Part shown: positions 17,653 through 27,079 of the stretch, in pieces | Position numbering within the stretch: position 1 is the stretch's first letter | Layout: the number at the start of each line of letters is the position of its first letter | From: CAZOZZ01 sp965262425 | GTDB taxonomy: Bacteria > Acidobacteriota > Terriglobia > 20CM-2-55-15 | Length of the DNA stretch: 64,000 bases | Assembly (NCBI GenBank): GCA_965262425.1 | Contig: OZ253536.1 | Coordinates: 1 to 64,000 of the forward strand | Reading direction: 5' to 3' | Position numbers and translations under genes: made by a program | The notes under the pieces: generated by a model | Told to the model about the DNA's origin: nothing | The model's input: the letters and a program-made list of their open reading frames with translations, nothing else | The model's database searches: none

Positions 17653-19875
17653 ATGGTCCGACAATCTGCCCGATTGCTTACAGTCACCCGTATTCTCTTT
17701 CTGTTTATTTCGGTTTGCGTGTTGGCGTCGGGGGCGAGCGCGGACGATTGGCCGGAACTGCGAGGCCCGGACAGAACAGGCGTTTCCGCCGAGCAGGACC
17801 TCCCGGAGACGTGGTCCCAGGACGGCGAGAACCTCCTCTGGCGCGTGCCCTACGGAGGCCTCTCCGGCCCGGTGGTCCTCGGAGACCGGGTGTACCTGCA
17901 GAACTCAGTGGGCGAGGGGGCATCGATTCAGGAGAGGATTCTCGCTTTTGATGCGAACACGGGTGAGCTGGTCTGGGAAGACCGGCTGAACATCACTCAC
18001 AGCGACGCGCCGGCGCACCGGGCCGGATGGGCCACGCCGGCACTCGATCCGGAAACGGGCAACGTCTATATCCTGACGGCCGATGCGACGTTCGTGGCCT
18101 ACTCTCGTGACGGTGATCCTCTGTGGCGCCACCAACTGACCGAGGAATTCGGTTTTCTCACGACCCACGGGGGCCGGGTGACTTCGCCCATGATAGACGG
18201 CGACCTTGTCATCGCCGCGGGCATCACGTTCAATTGGGGCGAAATGGCCGGTGGCGGCCAGCGCTTCATGGCGTTCGACAAGCGGACGGGCCGGAACGTT
18301 TGGGTCAGCTCGCCCGGGCAACGCCCATTTGACACCACCTATTCGCCCCCGATGATCACCGAGATAGACGGCGTGCGTCTGATCGTCGCGGGTGGGAGCG
18401 ACGGCGCGTGGTATGCCATCAGGGCTACGACGGGTGAACGTGTCTGGCGTTACGCGGTTTCAAAGCGTGGGCTGAACACCGGAGCCATTCGAGTCGGAGA
18501 CGATGTGATCCTGTCTCACAGTGAGGAAAACCTCGAGACCAGCACGATGGGTTTCAGGGCCTCTCTCAGCCTGTTGGGTGCCGGGGAGCGAACGGATGCG
18601 GACACCAACTGGCTGCACCGCGGGTTCCTCGCCGGCTATTCGTCCCCCGTTTCCGATGGTAACCGGATCTACCAGGTCGACAACGGTTCGATGGTCGCGG
18701 CTTTCGACCGGACGTCGGGAGAGGAAATCTGGTCTCTGAAGCTGGGTACGATCCAGAAGGCCCCGCTCGTTCTGGCCGACGGAAAACTTTACGTCGGTAC
18801 CGCGAACAGCAAGTTTTACATCCTGCGGCCGGGAGCTGCCGGTGGCGAAATCTTGAGCGAAGTCGAACTTGGGAACCCGGACAACCCGGAGCAGGTTACG
18901 GCGGGCGCCGCGGTTTCGAACGGACGCGTCTACTTTTCAAGTGCCCGCGCACTGTACGCAATCGGGAGACCGAACAGTCGCGTTCCCGGATTCAGGGCTG
19001 CCGCACCCCGACGAGCCACCGCCGCCGAAGGTCCTCCGGCTTCCATGCTGGTTGTGCCCGGCGATGCCGCGGTTTCTCCCGGCGAAAGAGTCGACTTCCA
19101 AGTTCGCCTGTTCGATGCGAAAGGAAATTTCATTCGTGAAAGCGAGGCCGTTTGGTCGCTGGAGGAATTGAGTGGCGCTATCGGGCAGGATGGCCGCTAC
19201 ACCGCCTCTTCCGAAGCGACCGGGTCGGCGGGCAAAGTGAAGGCGACCGTTGACGGCATGGTCGCCGAAGCCCGTGTGCGCGTTATTCCCCCAATTGATT
19301 GGGGAACCAGTTTCGACGATTTTGACGTCGGCGGATTGCCTGCCTGGTGGTTGAACACGAGGCTCAAGTATTCGGTGACCGAGCTTGAAGGCGAGAAGGT
19401 GTTCACGAAGCGGGCCGACAATCAATTCTCATTCATTCGGCGTGCCCGTACTTACGGCGGGCAACACACCGCGTCCAATTATACGACCGAGGCAGACCTG
19501 AGGTTTGCCATCCGGCGTCGGACGATGGGTGATGGTGGCGTCGTGGCCCAGGGATATCAGCTCGTGTTGTTCGGCAACCACCAGCGGATCGAATTGCATT
19601 CCTGGCAGCCGGAAACAGAGCGCACCGTCCGGGCGCCGATCACAATCGATCCCGACACCTGGTATCAGATGAAACTGGAAGTCCAGACGCTTGCCGACGG
19701 CTCCGTTCGAGCAAGAGGCAAGGTGTGGCCGAGGGGCGATCCCGAGCCCGCCGGCTGGACGCTGGAACGCACGGACCCGCCAGGGCTGGGCATTCTCGCC
19801 GGCGCACCGGGTCTGTACGGCGACGGCCGCAGCGAGATTTACTTCGACAACTTCAAGGTGACTTCGAGCCGATGA
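17653..19875 (+). CDS. PQQ-like beta-propeller protein 4 with Ig-like and lectin-like C-terminal domains
   Basis: A 740-residue secreted protein, longer than its paralogs. ATG 17653 is preceded by GAGGT at a good distance and starts a signal peptide (FLFISVCVLASGASA); the mature start is DDWPELRGPDRTG. The propeller fills about residues 30-450 (repeats such as TGELVWEDR, TGRNVWVSS, SGEEIWSLK). From about 465 an Ig-like segment follows (VVPGDAAVSPGERVDFQVRLFDAKG). From about 550 to the end comes a concanavalin/laminin-G-like domain (FDDFDVGGLPAWW, YQLVLFGNHQRIELHSW, IYFDNFKV), the shape seen in glycan-binding or DUF1080-type domains. It overlaps the next gene by ATGA, indicating coupling. The C-terminus suggests polysaccharide contact; that is inference. 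Confidence 0.87.
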   Translation: MVRQSARLLTVTRILFLFISVCVLASGASADDWPELRGPDRTGVSAEQDLPETWSQDGENLLWRVPYGGLSGPVVLGDRVYLQNSVGEGASIQERILAFDANTGELVWEDRLNITHSDAPAHRAGWATPALDPETGNVYILTADATFVAYSRDGDPLWRHQLTEEFGFLTTHGGRVTSPMIDGDLVIAAGITFNWGEMAGGGQRFMAFDKRTGRNVWVSSPGQRPFDTTYSPPMITEIDGVRLIVAGGSDGAWYAIRATTGERVWRYAVSKRGLNTGAIRVGDDVILSHSEENLETSTMGFRASLSLLGAGERTDADTNWLHRGFLAGYSSPVSDGNRIYQVDNGSMVAAFDRTSGEEIWSLKLGTIQKAPLVLADGKLYVGTANSKFYILRPGAAGGEILSEVELGNPDNPEQVTAGAAVSNGRVYFSSARALYAIGRPNSRVPGFRAAAPRRATAAEGPPASMLVVPGDAAVSPGERVDFQVRLFDAKGNFIRESEAVWSLEELSGAIGQDGRYTASSEATGSAGKVKATVDGMVAEARVRVIPPIDWGTSFDDFDVGGLPAWWLNTRLKYSVTELEGEKVFTKRADNQFSFIRRARTYGGQHTASNYTTEADLRFAIRRRTMGDGGVVAQGYQLVLFGNHQRIELHSWQPETERTVRAPITIDPDTWYQMKLEVQTLADGSVRARGKVWPRGDPEPAGWTLERTDPPGLGILAGAPGLYGDGRSEIYFDNFKVTSSR

Positions 19876-21323
19876 ACATGAACATGAATCGAAAAGCGAA
19901 AGTGTTTTCCTGCACGCGCCTGTTAACCGCATTGTTCGCGCTGCTCCTGCTGGCCCAGGCGCCCGCCATTCCCGGTGCGGAGCCTTCCGATCCCGGCACG
20001 GGGGACTGGCCGATGTGGGGCGGGACCGCCGACCGCAACATGGTTTCGGACATGGAAGGGCTACCCACCACGTGGGACATTTTCACGGGCGAAGGCATCA
20101 AGTGGTCCGCGGAACTCGGGTCTCAGACCTATGGAAACCCGGTTATTGCGGAGGGAATGCTGTTTGTCGGGACCAACAACGAGACCCCTCGCGATCCGAA
20201 CGTGACGGGTGACAAAGGTGTGCTGTATGCCTTCAGCGAATCCGACGGAGAGTTCCTCTGGCAGCTCGCGACCGACAAGCTGCAGGAAGGTCGTGTGAAC
20301 GACTGGCCGTATCAGGGCATCTGCTCTTCTCCCCTCATCGAGGAAGGTGTGCTGTACTACGCGACGAACCGGAGCGAGGTCGTTGCCGTCAACATTCGCG
20401 CCAGAGACGACGAGGGTAAGCCGTTTCCTGAGATCCTCTGGACCTTCGACATGATGGAGGAACTCGGGAACCACCCGCACAACATGACGAACTCTTCGCC
20501 GGTGGTCTACGGCGACCTGCTCTATATCAATACCGCGAACGGTCAGGACGAAACCCACGTCAACGTTCCCTCCCCGCGCGCGCCGTCGATCATCACGCTC
20601 AACAAGAAGACCGGCGAGCTGGTCTGGGAAGACGACTCTCCGGGAGAAAACATCCTCCACGGACAGTGGTCGACGCCCACGATCGGCGAGGTCGCCGGTG
20701 TGGTTCAAGCGATCAACGCGCAGGGCGATGGCTGGATCCGCGGCTTCGTGGCCGAAACCGGGGAGAAGCTCTGGGAATTCAATACCAATCCGGATGACTC
20801 GGTCTGGCCCCGGACACGCAACGAGCTAATCTCGACGCCGGTCCTTTATGATGGCCTCGTGTATATCGCCAACGGCCAGGATCCCGAACATGGCGAGGGA
20901 GTCGGCCACCTGTACGCGATCGATCCCACCCAGCGCGGCGACATCACAGAAACGGGACGCGTGTGGCATTACACGGATATTCGCCGCTCGATTTCGACCC
21001 CGTCTATCCGGGATGGGATCCTTTACATTCCCGACTTCAGCGGCTTCGTTCATGCTCTGGACGCGAAGACAGGCGAGCAGATCTGGAAGTACGACATGCT
21101 CGCCGCGATGTGGGGTTCCACGATGCTTGCCGGCGGAAAGATCTACATGGGAGACGAGGATGGTGACTTGATCGTCATGGAAGAGGGTCGGGAGATGACG
21201 GTGGTCTCGGAAATCAACATGGGCAGTTCCGTCTATTCGACGCCCGTGCCGGCGAACGGCGTCCTGTACATTGCTACCCGCAACATGCTTTATGCCATCG
21301 ACGGATCCAATGCAGGCCCTTGA
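19872..21323 (+). CDS. PQQ-like beta-propeller protein 5
   Basis: A 483-residue secreted protein whose ATG (19872) overlaps the preceding TGA by four bases. An unusual MNMNMN start leads into a signal peptide (LLTALFALLLLAQAPAIPGA). The family start motif is altered to WPMWGGTADRNMVS. Repeats include DGEFLWQLAT, TGELVWEDDS, TGEKLWEFNT and TGEQIWKYDM, and the last blade ends ATRNMLYAIDG. It has insertions relative to paralogs 1-3 (for example the stretch DDEGKPFPEILW and the segment between SSPVV and INTANGQDETH). It sits between propeller 4 and an alcohol dehydrogenase. Some members of this subgroup are annotated as pyrrolo-quinoline-quinone proteins, but no heme CxxCH motif or dehydrogenase signature is visible here. 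Confidence 0.88.
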   Translation: MNMNMNRKAKVFSCTRLLTALFALLLLAQAPAIPGAEPSDPGTGDWPMWGGTADRNMVSDMEGLPTTWDIFTGEGIKWSAELGSQTYGNPVIAEGMLFVGTNNETPRDPNVTGDKGVLYAFSESDGEFLWQLATDKLQEGRVNDWPYQGICSSPLIEEGVLYYATNRSEVVAVNIRARDDEGKPFPEILWTFDMMEELGNHPHNMTNSSPVVYGDLLYINTANGQDETHVNVPSPRAPSIITLNKKTGELVWEDDSPGENILHGQWSTPTIGEVAGVVQAINAQGDGWIRGFVAETGEKLWEFNTNPDDSVWPRTRNELISTPVLYDGLVYIANGQDPEHGEGVGHLYAIDPTQRGDITETGRVWHYTDIRRSISTPSIRDGILYIPDFSGFVHALDAKTGEQIWKYDMLAAMWGSTMLAGGKIYMGDEDGDLIVMEEGREMTVVSEINMGSSVYSTPVPANGVLYIATRNMLYAIDGSNAGP

Positions 21324-22449
21324 GAGTCTTGCGACCCGGGCCCTTTTCGGGATCGGTGAGATAGAGAAACTCGGCGAGGTTGCACACGATATGGGTTTCC
21401 GGCGCACGCTGATCGTATCCGATCGGGGAATCGTCGCCGCAGGGTACTTCGACCGCGCTGTCGGTTTGCTCGAAGCTGCAGGCATCGAAGCGGCGGGCTT
21501 CCATGATTTCACCGAAAATCCGGACACCGTTGCCGTAGAAGCCGGACGTGCTTTTGCCGAATCCCGAAAAGCGGATTCGCTGGTGGGCCTGGGCGGTGGC
21601 AGCTCGATGGACTGCGCCAAGGGCATTAACTTCCTGCTCACTAACGGCGGGCGGATGGAGGACTACTGGGGATATGCCAGGGCGTCCCGGCCCATGTTCC
21701 CCATGATCGCGATTCCGACCACCGCCGGTACCGGCAGCGACGCCCAGAGCTACGCCCTGATCTCCAACGCCGAAACGCACGTAAAAATGGCTTGCGGCGA
21801 CCCCGGCGCAGCATTCAAATTGGCGATCCTTGATCCCGAGTTGACGCGGACCCAGCCACGGAAGGTGCGAGCAGCCGCAGGCTACGATGCCATATCTCAT
21901 GTTGTCGAAACCTGGGTGACGACAAAGCGCAGCGAAGCCTCGGATGAGTTTTCGCGTGAAGCGGCGTCCTTGCTGCTGGGGAGTTTCGAGCGCGTGCTGG
22001 AGTATCCGGACGACGTTTCCGCCAACGGTGACATGTTGCTCGGCGCCTTCTATGCGGGTGCGGCCATCGAACAATCGATGCTGGGTGCGGCTCACGCCTC
22101 TGCCAACCCGATTACGGCTCGCTACGGCACCGAACACGGTGCGGCGATAGCCCACATGCTGCCGCACGTCGTCAGATGGAACGGGAACGTATGTGCCGCG
22201 CGGTACGCCGATCTGGCCGAGACCATTGGGCTGCGGTCCACCTCGAACCGGCCTGCGGACGCTCTGGCGGAAAAGCTCGAGGAACTGGCCACGGCTGGCG
22301 GGCTCCCGACAAGACTGCGTGACGCCGGCGTCGAGCACGACGATCTGCCTGAGCTCGCCGCCGACGCGGCAAAACAGTGGACGGGCCAGTTCAATCCCCG
22401 CCCGTTCGACGCCGCCGGGGCCCTGGAGGTATACGAGTGCGCGTATTGA
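21310..22449 (+). CDS. Iron-containing alcohol dehydrogenase
   Basis: A 379-residue NAD(P)-dependent, metal-containing (Fe or Zn) alcohol dehydrogenase, group III. It starts at ATG 21310, overlapping the propeller-5 stop by 14 bases. The nucleotide-binding region contains GLGGGSSMDCAKG near residue 96 (family consensus GGGS-D-AK) and AIPTTAGTGSDAQSYA near 136. Metal ligands fall in PELTR...AAGYDAISHVVETW (Asp and His) and GAAHASANPITARYGTEHGAAIAHMLPHVVRWN (two His). These enzymes reduce or oxidise short alcohols, lactaldehyde, maleylacetate or similar. The cluster context (receptor, propellers) gives no definite substrate. No sign of damage; likely cytoplasmic. Confidence 0.93.
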   Translation: MQALESLATRALFGIGEIEKLGEVAHDMGFRRTLIVSDRGIVAAGYFDRAVGLLEAAGIEAAGFHDFTENPDTVAVEAGRAFAESRKADSLVGLGGGSSMDCAKGINFLLTNGGRMEDYWGYARASRPMFPMIAIPTTAGTGSDAQSYALISNAETHVKMACGDPGAAFKLAILDPELTRTQPRKVRAAAGYDAISHVVETWVTTKRSEASDEFSREAASLLLGSFERVLEYPDDVSANGDMLLGAFYAGAAIEQSMLGAAHASANPITARYGTEHGAAIAHMLPHVVRWNGNVCAARYADLAETIGLRSTSNRPADALAEKLEELATAGGLPTRLRDAGVEHDDLPELAADAAKQWTGQFNPRPFDAAGALEVYECAY

Positions 22450-23552
22450 TGAGTGCAACACTGTGGACTGTTCTGGCTGTGACTTCGGCACTGGGACAGT
22501 CCACTACCACGGGTGGATCCGATTGGCCCCAGTTCCGCGGCAACGCGCATCTGAACGGAGTGACGACGGCAAAGGTTCCCGATCAGTTGAGTCTGGCGTG
22601 GACATATGATGCGGGCGAGTCGATAGATTCTTCGGCTTCTATCGTCGGCGGTACCGTCTACGTCGGATCACAGTTGGGGGAACTGCACGCCGTCGACCTG
22701 GTGACGGGTAAGCGCCGCTGGAAATACAACACCGTCGAGCCGATTGGGGAGTCCTCCCCCGCGGTCCACGATGGCGTCGTTTTTGTGGGTGACCTTGGTG
22801 GGACGGTCCATGCTGTCGACGCCGAAACCGGTGACCGACGATGGACGTTCGCAACCGAGAGCGAAGTAAAGTCGTCGCCCGTTGTCGTCGACGGCCGAGT
22901 GCTTGTCGGTTCTTACGACACGTTCCTGTATGCGCTCGACGAGCGAACCGGGGAGTTGGCCTGGAAGGTTGGAACAGACGGCTACATACACGGCACCGCA
23001 GCGGTTTCCGAGGGTGTCACCTACGTGGCCGGTTGTGACGGCTTTCTGCGTACCATCCGGATCAGCGACGGCGAGGTCATCAACACTCTGGACGCCGGCG
23101 CTTACACCGGCGCCTCGGCAACCCTCGTGGGAGACCGGATGTATTTCGGCACCTTCGACAACGAGGTGCTGGCCATCGACCTGGAGACGGGTTCCCTGGC
23201 CTGGCGTTACGAGCATCCCACCAGACGATTCCCGTTCTATTCCTCTGCCGCTGTGACCGACGACCTGGTGGTGATCGGCGGGCGCGACAAGATGGTACAC
23301 GCGCTCGATCGGGACACCGGCGAGAACGTCTGGATCTTTACCACACGCGCCAGGGTGGACTCCTCCCCGGTCGTTTCCGGCGAGCGTGTCTATGTCGGGT
23401 CTCACGACGGACGTTTGTATGTGCTCGACCTGGCTTCGGGAGAAAAACTCTGGGAGTTCGAAGCAGGTGGCCCGCTTTCAGCCTCGCCCGCCATCGTGGA
23501 TGGTTATGTCGTCATCGGCTCCCAGGACGGCCTTCTTTTTGCGTTTCACTAG
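22437..23552 (+). CDS. PQQ-like beta-propeller protein 6
   Basis: A 371-residue secreted protein, the most regular of the group, with about eight near-identical blades: SIVGGTVYVGSQLGELHAVD, then DGVVFVGDLGGTVHAVD, DGRVLVGSYDTFLYALD and so on, each ending near TG-R/L-W. GTG 22437 is preferred because GGAGG lies eight bases upstream and it adds Arg before the hydrophobic signal (MRVLMSATLWTVLAVTSALG). ATG 22449, which shares its A with the dehydrogenase TGA, is the alternative. The family start is WPQFRGNAHLNGV. It ends the receptor-propeller-dehydrogenase cluster. The regular blades resemble BamB, so a scaffold role is as likely as an enzymatic one. Confidence 0.88.
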   Translation: MRVLMSATLWTVLAVTSALGQSTTTGGSDWPQFRGNAHLNGVTTAKVPDQLSLAWTYDAGESIDSSASIVGGTVYVGSQLGELHAVDLVTGKRRWKYNTVEPIGESSPAVHDGVVFVGDLGGTVHAVDAETGDRRWTFATESEVKSSPVVVDGRVLVGSYDTFLYALDERTGELAWKVGTDGYIHGTAAVSEGVTYVAGCDGFLRTIRISDGEVINTLDAGAYTGASATLVGDRMYFGTFDNEVLAIDLETGSLAWRYEHPTRRFPFYSSAAVTDDLVVIGGRDKMVHALDRDTGENVWIFTTRARVDSSPVVSGERVYVGSHDGRLYVLDLASGEKLWEFEAGGPLSASPAIVDGYVVIGSQDGLLFAFH

Positions 23553-23883
23553 ACTGCAGGATCCAGCACAAGGATTCACCGCGAAGACGCGGAGGGGATT
23601 TTTTTCACCGCAGAGGCGCAAAGGCGCAGAGAAGATCTTGATTCCTCAATCTGTTGTAGTCCGCGTCTCAACCTTGGCCCTCCCCTCTGCGTCTTCGCGT
23701 TGATCTTCTTTTTCTCTTGAGATACCTGTTTCGGGAATATCCGGTCTGTTAGAATTCAGAAGTGACGTACAGACTGCATTTCATCTCCTCGATGCGATCC
23801 CCTATGGCGGTTCCCGCCGCCTAATAGAATTCCCGCGCCCATTTATCCTCTATTTCTAACGAACCTCTCACCTGGAGGCCGAC
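23553..23883. repeat. Gene-free interval with long inverted repeat
   Basis: The 331 bases between propeller 6 and metG hold no credible gene. TTCACCGCGAAGACGCGGAGG (23576 on) pairs with CCTCTGCGTCTTCGCGTTGA near 23684-23704 with three differences, and a related CACCGCAGAGGCGC-type segment lies between at 23607. Such CACCGCGAAGACGC/AGAGACGC repeats are widespread intergenic palindromes. The metG ribosome site (CTGGAGG, 23872-23878) lies just before the end of the interval. Confidence 0.6.
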
Positions 23884-25644
23884 ATGGCCGATCGAATCTT
23901 CATCGGTGTAGCATGGCCCTATGCCAATGGTCCGCTACACGTAGGACACCTTGCCGGGGCCTACCTGCCCGCCGACATTTTTGCCAGATACCATCGACTC
24001 GTAGGGAATGACGTTCTGATGGTCTCCGGATCGGATTGTCATGGAACGCCGATCACGCTTCAGGCGGAGCGAGACGGCGTGGAGCCGGCCAGCGTCATCC
24101 GTCGCTATCACGAATCGTTCCTGACCACGTTCTCCAAACTCGGGATCTCTTTCGATCTCTTTACACAGACCTATACCGAGAATCATTACGAAGTCACTTC
24201 GAAGTTTTTCTCCCGCTTGCTGGAAAAATATTATTTGACGAAAAAGACGGTAACCGGCGCCTATTCCCCGACCCTGGCCCGGTTTCTGCCGGACCGCTAT
24301 GTCGAAGGCCGCTGCCCGAATTGCGGCTCTGATCGCGCGCGGGGAGACCAGTGCGACCGCTGCGGGAGGGTCCACGAAGCCGAAGAGTTGATCGAGCCAC
24401 GATCTACGCTGGACGACGCCCCGGTCACATTTCGAGATACCGAGCATTTTCTGCTCGACCTTGCCAGGCTTGAACCGGACATCCGTGATTGGCTGACGGG
24501 CGTGGACCGATCCCACTGGCGTCCGAACACGCTGAAGTTTACCGAAAACTGGCTCCGCGCGGGCTTGAAGGATCGCGCCATCACGCGCGACATCGAGTGG
24601 GGCGTTCCGGTCCCGGTAGATGAACCGGGTTTTCGGCAGAAACGCATCTACGTCTGGTTCGACGCCGTGATCGGGTATCTTTCCGCGTCGATGGAGTGGG
24701 CCGGCAGGCTGGAGCAAGCCGATCGATGGCGTGATTGGTGGAATTTGGACGGCTCACAGACCAAAGGAGTTCGATCGTATTACTTCATCGGGAAAGACAA
24801 TATCCCGTTCCATACAATCATCTGGCCGGCACTCCTGGCCGGCTACGGGACTCTGGCGCTGCCCTACGACGTGCCGGCGAACGAGTTCCTCAACCTCGAA
24901 GGTAGGAAGATGAGCACGAGCGAAGGCTGGGCCCTGTTCCTCCCCGCCATCGAAGATCGGTACGAAGCCGATCAACTGCGTTACTATCTTGCGGCCAACG
25001 CTCCCGAATCACGCGATGCGAACTGGTCCTGGAAGGACTTCGTCGATCGGACCAACAACGAGTTGGTTGGGGTATGGGGCAACCTGGCCCATCGCACCCT
25101 GGGCTTGGCCTGGCGGACGTACGGCCGGGTTCCCGAACCCGGGACGCTGGAATCTGCGGACCGGGAACTTCTACTATCCAGCGAAGAGGCGTTCAGGTCC
25201 GTCGGGAGCGATCTGGAAAAGGTCCGGATCCGATCCGCCCTCCAGGAGGCCTTGGCCGTGGCGCACCACGCCAACCTGTATCTGGCCCAACAGGAACCCT
25301 GGAAGCTTCTCAAGAGCGATCCCGTTCGAGCGGCGACGGTGTTGTACACCGCCCTCCAGGTGGTCGACCACCTCAGCATCCTTCTTTCTCCGTTCCTGCC
25401 CCACAGCAGCCACCACTTGAGGACTATGCTTGGATATACGGATAAGCTGGCTGCACCGGTCGCCGCGCCCACCTGTGATGAGTTTGGGGAGAGAAACGTA
25501 CTTGCCGGTGCATACGCTTCCACCGTTCGATGGAAACCCAGTCAACTTGCGCCCGGTCAGGTGCTGGCGGAACCCCGGCCCCTGTTTCGGAAACTTGATA
25601 CGGATGTGGTCGACGAGGAACTAGCTCGACTCCGGAGTGGATAA
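23884..25644 (+). CDS. metG: Methionine--tRNA ligase
   Basis: A cytoplasmic class I aminoacyl-tRNA synthetase of 586 residues that charges tRNA-Met with methionine. ATG 23884 follows CTGGAGG at a good distance. The HIGH signature is HVGH (residues 19-22, in GPLHVGHLAGAYLPAD), and KMSTS occurs near residue 342 (LEGRKMSTSEGW). The connective peptide has a zinc knuckle with CPNC near 143 and CDRC near 157, the type with one complete four-cysteine site. The anticodon-binding helical domain (about 400-550) is present. The C-terminal EMAP/Trbp111-like tRNA-binding domain is absent, as in many bacteria with the short form. It appears intact and single. Confidence 0.97.
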   Translation: MADRIFIGVAWPYANGPLHVGHLAGAYLPADIFARYHRLVGNDVLMVSGSDCHGTPITLQAERDGVEPASVIRRYHESFLTTFSKLGISFDLFTQTYTENHYEVTSKFFSRLLEKYYLTKKTVTGAYSPTLARFLPDRYVEGRCPNCGSDRARGDQCDRCGRVHEAEELIEPRSTLDDAPVTFRDTEHFLLDLARLEPDIRDWLTGVDRSHWRPNTLKFTENWLRAGLKDRAITRDIEWGVPVPVDEPGFRQKRIYVWFDAVIGYLSASMEWAGRLEQADRWRDWWNLDGSQTKGVRSYYFIGKDNIPFHTIIWPALLAGYGTLALPYDVPANEFLNLEGRKMSTSEGWALFLPAIEDRYEADQLRYYLAANAPESRDANWSWKDFVDRTNNELVGVWGNLAHRTLGLAWRTYGRVPEPGTLESADRELLLSSEEAFRSVGSDLEKVRIRSALQEALAVAHHANLYLAQQEPWKLLKSDPVRAATVLYTALQVVDHLSILLSPFLPHSSHHLRTMLGYTDKLAAPVAAPTCDEFGERNVLAGAYASTVRWKPSQLAPGQVLAEPRPLFRKLDTDVVDEELARLRSG

Positions 25645-25738
25645 AAGCCTATTGTGATAGATTCGATGCAGGCCTCGTTTGCCATCTTAAACGTAACGGC
25701 CGAACGACTGAATCCGTACATAGGTTAGAGCGAGACAT

Positions 25739-27079
25739 ATGACTGATCAACCCCGGCTCATGGCCGAAAAACAGGACGAGACAGAGGTCGGCAGTTTCTT
25801 TGTCGCCAACTATCCGCCGTTTTCCGTTTGGACCAGCGACGACGTGGAACGGGTTGCCATACCCGCCCTGGATACCGAGCCCGTGTCCGGTGTTCCTCTG
25901 GGTTTGTACCTGCACATTCCCTTCTGCCGAAAGCGGTGCCACTTCTGCTACTTTCGCGTGTATACGGAGAAGAATGCCGCAGAAGTGGAGAACTACATCG
26001 ATCTTCTGGTTCACGAGATGGAACTCTATGCCCGCCGGCCTGCCATCGACGGACGGGCCGTGAATTTCGTATATTTCGGCGGGGGCACACCTTCGTTCCT
26101 TTCATCGCGCCAGCTCGAGGGTCTGGTGACGCGACTGAGGGGAATCGTCGCGTGGGACGGCGCCGAGGAGGTCACCTTCGAATGCGAACCGGGCACACTG
26201 ACCGAAACAAAGCTGGGTGTCATCCGGCGCCTGGGTGTGACGCGCCTGAGCCTGGGCATCGAGAATTTTGATGACCGGATACTCGCCCTCAACGGTCGTG
26301 CCCACCGTTCGGCAGAAGTCTTCCGGGCATACGAGCGCGCGAGGAAGCTCGACTTTCCCCAGATCAACATCGATTTGATTGCGGGCATGCTGGGCGAGAC
26401 CGACGAGAACTGGCACGAGACGGTCACCGAGACACTGAAACTGGCGCCCGACAGCGTGACGATCTACCAGATGGAACTCCCGTTCAACACGACGATCAGC
26501 CGGGATCTGCTCGATGGGACAGAAAAGTTCAAAGAACCGGTCGCGGACTGGGCGACTAAGCGGCGATGGATGAAGGAGGCGTTCGAGGCCCTTGAGCAGG
26601 CAGGCTACCACCTCGGAAGCGCCTACACGGCGGTGAAGGACCGGTCTCGAACCCGATTCGTCTATCGTGACAGGTTGTGGGAGGGCGCGGACCTGGCGGG
26701 ATTGGGGGTCGCGTCGTTCGGCCACATCAACGGGGTTCATATGCAGAACCTGGACCAGTGGGAACGGTACGGCCCGGCGATCCGGGCCAACGAAATACCG
26801 TTGGCGCGCGCATACGAGCCGACGGGAGAAGAGCGGATGATTCGCGAACTTGTTCTGGGGTTCAAGAAAGGCTTCATTCGGCCCGCGTATTTCAAGAACA
26901 AGTATGACCTGAATGTTCTCGAGCGGTTCCGGGATCCGCTGGCCACACTCGAGGTCGAAGGTTTCGTCTCCTCGGCGACCGAGGAGAAAGTGACCTTGTC
27001 GCGAGAAGGACTGTTGAGAGTCGACGCCCTGTTGCCACGTTTTTTCCTGCCCGAGCATGCAGGCATTCGCTACACGTAG
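25739..27079 (+). CDS. Coproporphyrinogen-III-oxidase-like (HemW/HemN-type) radical SAM protein
   Basis: A 446-residue radical SAM enzyme. The cluster motif is CRKRCHFC (near residue 62; CxxxCxxC), preceded by LYLHIPF, the signature start of the HemN/HemW/HutW family. Further landmarks are YFGGGTPSFL (near 104), the ECEPGTLTE strand, RLSLGIENFDD, and INIDLIAGMLGET. The residue after the third Cys is YF, so the fourth cysteine of true HemN (CxC) is missing, as in HemW and related proteins. The C-terminal HemN domain with a winged helix (EERMIRELVLGFKKG) is present. It is joined by TAGTG overlap to a thioesterase and then a FAD oxidoreductase, an unusual context for heme synthesis, so it probably modifies another molecule. 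Confidence 0.88.
   Translation: MTDQPRLMAEKQDETEVGSFFVANYPPFSVWTSDDVERVAIPALDTEPVSGVPLGLYLHIPFCRKRCHFCYFRVYTEKNAAEVENYIDLLVHEMELYARRPAIDGRAVNFVYFGGGTPSFLSSRQLEGLVTRLRGIVAWDGAEEVTFECEPGTLTETKLGVIRRLGVTRLSLGIENFDDRILALNGRAHRSAEVFRAYERARKLDFPQINIDLIAGMLGETDENWHETVTETLKLAPDSVTIYQMELPFNTTISRDLLDGTEKFKEPVADWATKRRWMKEAFEALEQAGYHLGSAYTAVKDRSRTRFVYRDRLWEGADLAGLGVASFGHINGVHMQNLDQWERYGPAIRANEIPLARAYEPTGEERMIRELVLGFKKGFIRPAYFKNKYDLNVLERFRDPLATLEVEGFVSSATEEKVTLSREGLLRVDALLPRFFLPEHAGIRYT

Noticed and set aside
21274..22491. A 405-codon open frame on the minus strand
   Set aside because: Antisense to the iron-containing alcohol dehydrogenase, which has all its motifs; open only because of high GC.
17653..23552. 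PQQ-dependent alcohol dehydrogenases (MxaF/XoxF/ExaA type)
   Set aside because: The propeller proteins lack recognisable calcium/lanthanide-site motifs, the adjacent-cysteine ring and cytochrome c domains, and no pqq synthesis gene is in the window.
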